The notes beneath the pieces were generated by a model. It was not told where the DNA came from and did no database searches. It saw only the letters and a program-made list of their open reading frames with translations. A DNA stretch of 64,000 nucleotides from Variovorax boronicumulans (lineage in GTDB: Bacteria; Pseudomonadota; Gammaproteobacteria; Burkholderiales; Burkholderiaceae_C): contig NZ_JAAAFX010000014.1 in NCBI RefSeq assembly GCF_019352895.1, positions 124,001-188,000 of the forward strand. The letters are read 5' to 3'. Positions 59,276 through 64,000 of the stretch are shown here, piece by piece. The translations under genes were made by a program, and so were the position numbers. Position 1 is the first letter of the stretch, and each line of letters begins with the position of its first letter.

Positions 59276-60418
59276 CTACGCCGCAGGGGCGAGCTTGTTC
59301 CGATACCACTCGTGGAATTGCTGCATGCCGTCTTCCATGGGGCTCTGGTAGGGGCCGGTCTCGTTGTCGCCGCGCAGCATCAGCGCGCGGCGGCCGGCGT
59401 CCATGCGCTCCGCGATCTCGTCGTCTTCCACGCAGGTCTCCATGTAGGCGGCCTGCTGGGCCTCGACGAACTCGCGCTCGAAGGCGACGATTTCCTCGGG
59501 GTAGAAGAACTCGACCATGTTGAGCGTCCTGGTCGGGCTGATGGGGTGCAGCGTCGACACGGTGAGCACGTGCGGGTACCACTCGATCATCACGTGGGGG
59601 TAGTAGGTCAGCCAGATGGCGCCGTACTTGGGCGGCTTGCCGTCGCGGTACTGGAGCAGCTGCTCCTGCCACTTCTGGTAGACCGGGCTGCCCGCGCGGC
59701 CGAGCCGGTTGGCCACGCCCACGGTCTGCACCGAGAAGTCGTCCTTGAATTCCCAGCGCAGGTCGTCGCAGGTCACGAAGCTGCCCAGCCCGGGGTGGAA
59801 GGGACCGACGTGGTAGTCCTCGAGGTAGACCTCGATGAAGGTCTTCCAGTTGTAGTTGCACTCGTGCAGTTCGACGCGGTCGAGCGCATAGCCGGTGAAG
59901 TCCAGGTCGGCACGCGGGCCGAGGCCGGCCAGGTCGGCGGCCACGTCGCGTCCGCTGCCGTCGGGGTTCTTCTCGAACAGCAGGCCGTTCCACTCTTCGA
60001 GCGGATAGTTGTGCAGGTTGAGGCAGGGGTCCTGCGCGAAATGCGGGGCGCCGATCAGCGTGCCGGTGGCGCGCGGGTCGGAGGCCGCGTAGGTCCAGCG
60101 GTGCAGCGGACAGACGATGTTGCCGCCGGTGCGCGCATCGAGCTGGCCGCGACCCTGGAGGATCAGCGCCTGCCGGTGGCGGCAGACGTTGGAGATCAGT
60201 TCGACGCCCTTGGGCGTGTGCACCAGCGCGCGGCCGTCGTGCTCCTGCGGCAGGGTATGGAAGTTGCCGAGCTCCGGCACCGCCAGCCGGTGGCCGACGT
60301 AGCGCGGTCCATGGGCGAACAGCGTCTGCAGCTCGCGAGCGAAAAGGGCTTCGTCGAAGTACGCGGAAACCGGAAGTTGGCTCTGGGCCTGCTGCAGTTG
60401 AAGACTTAAATCAGACAT
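59276..60418 (-). CDS. Rieske-type ring-hydroxylating oxygenase alpha subunit
   Basis: This 380-residue oxygenase subunit has the Rieske cluster ligands Cys79-x-His81 and Cys103-x2-His106 and mononuclear iron ligands His203 and His208 in EDYHVGPFH, with an Asp from CVEDDEI likely the third. It should insert oxygen into an aromatic ring or demethylate a quaternary amine. The sequence is closer to choline/carnitine or betaine-demethylase-like alpha subunits than to biphenyl types, as judged by YPHVMIEWYPHVLTVSTLHP. No reductase or ferredoxin gene is adjacent, so it must use an unlinked partner. Confidence 0.83.
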   Translation of the reverse strand: MSDLSLQLQQAQSQLPVSAYFDEALFARELQTLFAHGPRYVGHRLAVPELGNFHTLPQEHDGRALVHTPKGVELISNVCRHRQALILQGRGQLDARTGGNIVCPLHRWTYAASDPRATGTLIGAPHFAQDPCLNLHNYPLEEWNGLLFEKNPDGSGRDVAADLAGLGPRADLDFTGYALDRVELHECNYNWKTFIEVYLEDYHVGPFHPGLGSFVTCDDLRWEFKDDFSVQTVGVANRLGRAGSPVYQKWQEQLLQYRDGKPPKYGAIWLTYYPHVMIEWYPHVLTVSTLHPISPTRTLNMVEFFYPEEIVAFEREFVEAQQAAYMETCVEDDEIAERMDAGRRALMLRGDNETGPYQSPMEDGMQQFHEWYRNKLAPAA

Positions 60419-60630
60419 GGGTGACCTGACCAAGCTCCCCACAGGGAGGAAAAAGGAAAAAGAGGCGCCGTCTGGCGGATGCGACGGCCCGAAAAACATC
60501 GCCGGCGGGCGCCGGCGTGGAGGAGGGGGGATTGTACCCGGCCGCCCCTTGGCTGCGGGCCGTGGCCGCAGCGTCCCCAGAAGTCCTCGGCATTTGGGGC
60601 GCGCCGGGTGAAAGCCGATGCCGGTTTCTG

Positions 60631-60646
60631 GTGCCTGCGCAGGCAC
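60631..60646. promoter_or_regulatory. 16-bp perfect palindrome upstream of xseB
   Basis: GTGCCTGCGCAGGCAC is a perfect palindrome 17 bases before a TAAAAT box (60663-60668) that could be the -10 of xseB-ispA-dxs. It lies where a -35 would be, so an operator or a hairpin are both possible. The rest of the 276-base gap holds only GC-rich short inverted repeats. Confidence 0.4.
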
Positions 60647-60694
60647 GCCGCGCCGTGGAAACTAAAATGCGACGTTTCATCCACGATCTCCCGC

Positions 60695-60964
60695 ATGCCC
60701 AAGGCGCCTTCCCCTCTTTCCCAGACCGGTTCTGCCCCCGTGGCCGACACCGGGCCCCTGCCGGCCAGCTACGAAGCCGGGCTGCAGGAACTCGAACGGC
60801 TGGTGAACGAACTCGAGTCCGGCCAGTTGCCGCTCGACCAGCTGCTGGGCAGCTACCAGCGCGGCGCGGCCCTGCTCGGGTTCTGCCGCGACAAGCTGCA
60901 GGCCGTGGAAGACCAGATCAAGGTGCTCGACGCGGGCCACCTCAAGGCGTGGTCGGCCGAATGA
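60695..60964 (+). CDS. xseB: Exodeoxyribonuclease VII small subunit
   Basis: This 89-residue helical protein has the family core YEAGLQELERLVNELESGQL, then PLDQLLGSYQRGAALLGFCR and a C-terminal KLQAVEDQIKVLD. It forms exonuclease VII with XseA, which is not in the window. It overlaps ispA by four bases, the common xseB-ispA-dxs order. Confidence 0.94.
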   Translation: MPKAPSPLSQTGSAPVADTGPLPASYEAGLQELERLVNELESGQLPLDQLLGSYQRGAALLGFCRDKLQAVEDQIKVLDAGHLKAWSAE

Positions 60965-61881
60965 CGGCCGTTCACACGGCACCGGGCTGGGACACGCAGC
61001 GCCTGGCGGCCTGGAGCGGGCCGCATCTTTCCAGCGTCGAAGCGGCGCTGTCGGCCTGGGTCGGCGTCGATGCGCCGGTCAAGCTCGGCGATGCGATGCG
61101 CTATGCGGTGCTCGACGGCGGCAAGCGCCTGCGCCCGCTGCTGGTGCTGGCCGCCAGCGAGGCCGTGGGCGGCGTCGCGGCCGCGGCGCTGCGTGCGGCC
61201 TGCGCCACCGAACTGATCCACGCCTATTCGCTCGTGCACGACGACCTGCCCTGCATGGACAACGATGTGCTGCGCCGGGGCAAGCCCACGGTGCACGTGC
61301 AGTTCGGCGAGGCCGATGCGCTGCTCGCGGGCGACGCGCTGCAGGCGCTGGCCTTCGAACTGCTCACGCCCGACGACGGCAGCGTTGAGCCCACGGTGCA
61401 GGCCACGCTGTGCCGGCTGCTGGCGCGTGCGGCCGGCAGCCAGGGCATGGCGGGCGGCCAGGCGATCGACCTGGCCAGTGTCGGCCTGGCGCTGACCGAA
61501 GCCCAGTTGCGCGAGATGCACCGCCTGAAGACCGGCGCGCTGCTGCAGGGCAGCGTCGACATGGGCGCGGCCTGTTCGCAGCAGGTGGCGCCCCAGGCGC
61601 TGGCTGCGCTGAGCGCCTACGGCGCGGCGCTGGGCCTGGCCTTCCAGGTGGTGGACGACATCCTCGACGTCACCGCCGACTCGCAGACCCTGGGCAAGAC
61701 CGCCGGCAAGGATGCCGCGGCCGACAAGCCGACCTACGTGTCGCTGCTGGGCCTCGACGGCGCCCGCGAGCAGGCCACGCAACTGCTGGGCGAGGCCCTG
61801 GCCGCGCTCGAACGCAGCGGCTTGCCTGACACGAATGCGCTGCGTGCGCTGGCACACATGGTCGTGGACCGCGACCGATAA
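60961..61881 (+). CDS. ispA: Farnesyl diphosphate synthase
   Basis: This 306-residue prenyltransferase condenses IPP with DMAPP and GPP to farnesyl diphosphate. It has the first Asp-rich motif HDDLPCMDND, GGKRLRP for substrate binding, LKTGALLQGSVDMGA and the second motif VVDDILDVTAD. Together with dxs downstream it supplies isoprenoid precursors through the MEP pathway. The ATG at 60961 overlaps the xseB stop. Confidence 0.95.
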   Translation: MTAVHTAPGWDTQRLAAWSGPHLSSVEAALSAWVGVDAPVKLGDAMRYAVLDGGKRLRPLLVLAASEAVGGVAAAALRAACATELIHAYSLVHDDLPCMDNDVLRRGKPTVHVQFGEADALLAGDALQALAFELLTPDDGSVEPTVQATLCRLLARAAGSQGMAGGQAIDLASVGLALTEAQLREMHRLKTGALLQGSVDMGAACSQQVAPQALAALSAYGAALGLAFQVVDDILDVTADSQTLGKTAGKDAAADKPTYVSLLGLDGAREQATQLLGEALAALERSGLPDTNALRALAHMVVDRDR

Positions 61882-61895
61882 CAAGAACACATCCC

Positions 61896-63746
61896 ATGGC
61901 CGAGTTGCTTCCCACCCTCCACGATCCTTCGGTCCTGCGCCAGTACGACCGCGCCCAGCTCAAGCAACTGTCCGATGAGGTGCGCGCCTGCGTGCTGGAC
62001 AACGTGTCGCGCACGGGCGGCCACCTGAGCTCGAACCTGGGCACCGTGGAGCTCACGGTCGCGCTGCACCACGTGTTCAACACGCCGCACGATCGGCTGG
62101 TGTGGGACGTGGGCCATCAGACCTACCCGCACAAGATCCTCACCGGCCGGCGCGAACGCATGCCGACGCTGCGCCAGCAAGGCGGCATCTCGGGCTTTCC
62201 GCAGCGCGCCGAGAGCGAGTACGACACCTTCGGCACCGCCCATTCGTCGACCAGCATCTCGGCCGCGCTCGGCATGGCGATGGCGGCCAAGCAGAAGGGC
62301 GAGGACCGCCACGCCGTGGCGATCATCGGCGACGGTGCGCTGACCGCGGGCATGGCCTTCGAGGCGCTCAACAACGCGGGCGTGTCGGACTGCAAGCTGC
62401 TGGTGATCCTGAACGACAACGACATGTCGATCAGCCCGCCCGTGGGTGCGCTCAACCGCTACCTCGCGCAACTGATGAGCGGCAACTTCTACGCCGCCGC
62501 GAAGAACGTGGGCAAGAGCGTGCTGCGCGCCGCGCCGCCGCTGTTCGAGCTCGCCAAGCGCTTCGAGCAGCATGCCAAGGGCATGGTGGTGCCGGCCACG
62601 CTGTTCGAGCAGTTCGGCTTCAACTACGTGGGCCCGATCGACGGCCACGACATCGATTCGCTGGTGCCCACGCTGGAGAACCTCAAGCAGCTCGACGGCC
62701 CGCAGTTCCTTCACGTCGTGACCAAGAAGGGCCAGGGCTACAAGCTGGCCGAGGCCGACCCGGTGGCCTACCACGGCCCGGGCAAGTTCGATCCGCAGGT
62801 CGGCCTGGTCAAGTCGACCACCGTTGCCAAGCAGACCTTCACGCAGGTCTTCGGCCAGTGGCTGTGCGACATGGCGGCCCAGGACGGGCGCCTGGTCGGC
62901 ATCACGCCCGCGATGCGCGAAGGCTCGGGCATGGTGGAGTTCGAGAAGAAGTTTCCGGCTCGCTACTACGACGTGGGCATCGCCGAGCAGCATGCCGTGA
63001 CCTTCGCGGCCGGCCTGGCCTGCGAAGGGCTCAAGCCGGTGGTCGCGATCTACTCGACCTTCCTGCAGCGCGCCTACGACCAGCTGATCCACGACGTGGC
63101 GATCCAGAACCTGCCGGTGGTGTTCGCGCTCGACCGCGCGGGCCTGGTGGGCGCCGACGGTGCCACGCACGCGGGCGCCTACGACATCCCCTTCCTGCGC
63201 TGCATTCCCAACATGAGCATCGCGTGTCCGGCCGACGAGCGCGAATGCCGCCAGCTGCTGACCAGCGCCTACGAACAGAACCACCCGGTGGCGGTGCGCT
63301 ACCCGCGCGGTGCGGGGGCTGGCACGCTGCCCAACCTCACGCTCGACGCCCTGCCTTTGGGCAGGGGCGAAATCCGCCGCGAAGGCCGGCGCATCGCGAT
63401 CCTGGCGTTTGGCTCGCTGCTGTATCCCGCGTTGAAGGCGGCCGAGTCGCTTGACGCGACCGTGCTCAACATGCGCTGGGCCAAGCCGCTCGACGTCGAA
63501 CTGCTGCTGCAGGTCGCCGCCACGCACGACGCTTTCGTCACGCTGGAAGAGGGTGCCATCATGGGCGGCGCAGGCAGTGCGGTGCTCGAGGCGCTGCAGG
63601 CCGCGAAGCTGCAGAAGCCGGTGCTGCAACTGGGCTTGCCCGACGTGTTCATCGAGCATGGCGATCCGGCCAAGCTGCTGGCGGGCATCGGGCTCGACGC
63701 GGCGGGCATCGAGCAGTCGATCGCGGACCGCTTCGGCCGCGCCTGA
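61896..63746 (+). CDS. dxs: 1-deoxy-D-xylulose-5-phosphate synthase
   Basis: This 616-residue thiamine-diphosphate enzyme makes DXP from pyruvate and glyceraldehyde 3-phosphate, the first step of the MEP pathway. It shows SNLGTVELTVALHHVFN, the ThDP site GDGALTAGMAFEALNNAG, the catalytic YDVGIAEQHAVTFAAG and DRAGLVGADGATHAGAYD. It starts 14 bases after ispA. Confidence 0.96.
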   Translation: MAELLPTLHDPSVLRQYDRAQLKQLSDEVRACVLDNVSRTGGHLSSNLGTVELTVALHHVFNTPHDRLVWDVGHQTYPHKILTGRRERMPTLRQQGGISGFPQRAESEYDTFGTAHSSTSISAALGMAMAAKQKGEDRHAVAIIGDGALTAGMAFEALNNAGVSDCKLLVILNDNDMSISPPVGALNRYLAQLMSGNFYAAAKNVGKSVLRAAPPLFELAKRFEQHAKGMVVPATLFEQFGFNYVGPIDGHDIDSLVPTLENLKQLDGPQFLHVVTKKGQGYKLAEADPVAYHGPGKFDPQVGLVKSTTVAKQTFTQVFGQWLCDMAAQDGRLVGITPAMREGSGMVEFEKKFPARYYDVGIAEQHAVTFAAGLACEGLKPVVAIYSTFLQRAYDQLIHDVAIQNLPVVFALDRAGLVGADGATHAGAYDIPFLRCIPNMSIACPADERECRQLLTSAYEQNHPVAVRYPRGAGAGTLPNLTLDALPLGRGEIRREGRRIAILAFGSLLYPALKAAESLDATVLNMRWAKPLDVELLLQVAATHDAFVTLEEGAIMGGAGSAVLEALQAAKLQKPVLQLGLPDVFIEHGDPAKLLAGIGLDAAGIEQSIADRFGRA

Positions 63747-63749
63747 TCT

Positions 63750-63915
63750 GGTTTTTCTCCTTCGCCGCCGGGGCAGGGAGAAACACCCGACGCGTCTTTG
63801 TCTTGCTCCTTCCCCCTCTGGGGGAAGGTTGGGATGGGGGCTTGCGGCGACAGAGACGCCAAGGCGTTTCGAAGGCCGCACGCCCCCACCCCGCCCCCGG
63901 CGGGGGAAACACCCG
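63750..63915. repeat. Dispersed GC-rich intergenic repeat cluster
   Basis: This spacer between convergent genes contains a 9-bp hairpin CCTTCCCCC-TCT-GGGGGAAGG (63808-63828) and a second GC hairpin around 63892-63905. GAAACACCCG-type copies occur near 63779 and 63904. It resembles the repeated PNLPPEGEG-coding-like elements seen between genes in Burkholderiales and may double as a bidirectional terminator. Confidence 0.6.
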
Positions 63916-63921
63916 GAGACC

Positions 63922-64000
63922 TCAAGTCCCCAGGTACGCGTCCTGCACCTTCGGATTGCCCAGCAGTTCGCGCCCGGTGCCCGCGAGCACGATCGAGCCG
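63922..64000 (-). CDS. 3' end of a LivF-type branched-chain amino-acid ABC ATPase
   Basis: Only the last 25 residues are visible: GSIVLAGTGRELLGNPKVQD then AYLGT and a stop. This end (GxIVLxGTGxELLxxPxVxxAYLG) is typical of LivF-type high-affinity branched-chain amino-acid transporter ATPases. The rest lies beyond the right edge. Confidence 0.75.
   Translation of the reverse strand, partial: GSIVLAGTGRELLGNPKVQDAYLGT

Overview
The window is very GC-rich, has almost no non-coding space, and reads as the chromosome of a Betaproteobacterium of the order Burkholderiales, most likely Comamonadaceae (Variovorax-like). The pointers are the gene neighbourhoods polA / DUF2782 / type II thrB / BPSS1780-family protein and xseB-ispA-dxs, the large set of c-type cytochromes, Bug-family remnants, a LivF-type end, and dispersed GC-rich intergenic repeats of the kind common in that family. 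I see no rRNA, tRNA, CRISPR array, integrase or insertion sequence. Genus placement is inference.

Layout. (1) 1-7112, minus strand: a respiratory operon with a cbb3-type oxidase core (CcoN carrying a CcoS-like N-terminus, CcoO, a one-haem CcoP-like protein), a Sco copper chaperone, a short CtaG-like protein and LrgA/LrgB, mostly joined by 4-base overlaps, followed by a dihaem and a trihaem cytochrome c. A MocR-type regulator is divergent (7360-8784). (2) 8818-20086: a D-threonine-aldolase-like PLP enzyme beside a Bug-protein remnant, two membrane proteins, an alkylation-repair pair (Ada/AraC/AlkA fusion plus Ogt), phosphomannomutase, WaaA, a TolC-rhodanese-PCMT group and a TetR regulator with a clear operator. 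(3) 20156-26003: msrA, then two tandem cassettes of a small His/Cys protein plus a TonB-dependent receptor, with duplicated leader hairpins. (4) 26020-33779: AEC transporter, guaC with a structured leader, ompW with an FNR/ANR-like box, uvrD, BPSS1780, thrB, DUF2782. (5) 33887-42138: polA, DUF1566 protein, M20 peptidase, LysR, then a hipBA pair behind an AT-rich stretch. (6) 42177-49459: DUF2946 protein, a third TonB-dependent receptor and a PepSY reductase-like protein, then dadA, a Glu/Asp-type binding protein and an Asp/Glu racemase. (7) 49568-58206: dienelactone hydrolase, ZIP transporter, Q-rich DUF3300 lipoprotein, and a DUF2796 / ABC / DUF3299 operon resembling zinc-regulated zrg systems. 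(8) 58239-64000: EamA permease, Rieske oxygenase, xseB-ispA-dxs, a repeat-rich spacer and the 3' end of a LivF-type ATPase.

Working together. Metal uptake recurs: a ZnuD-like receptor, a ZIP permease and the DUF2796 operon suggest zinc, while DUF2946/receptor/PepSY suggests siderophore or copper handling. The most unusual signals are the cassette leader hairpins with compensatory base changes, the guaC leader, the CcoS-CcoN fusion operon with embedded LrgAB, and a recurring -10-like element lying 6-8 bases before several start codons, which suggests leaderless mRNAs.
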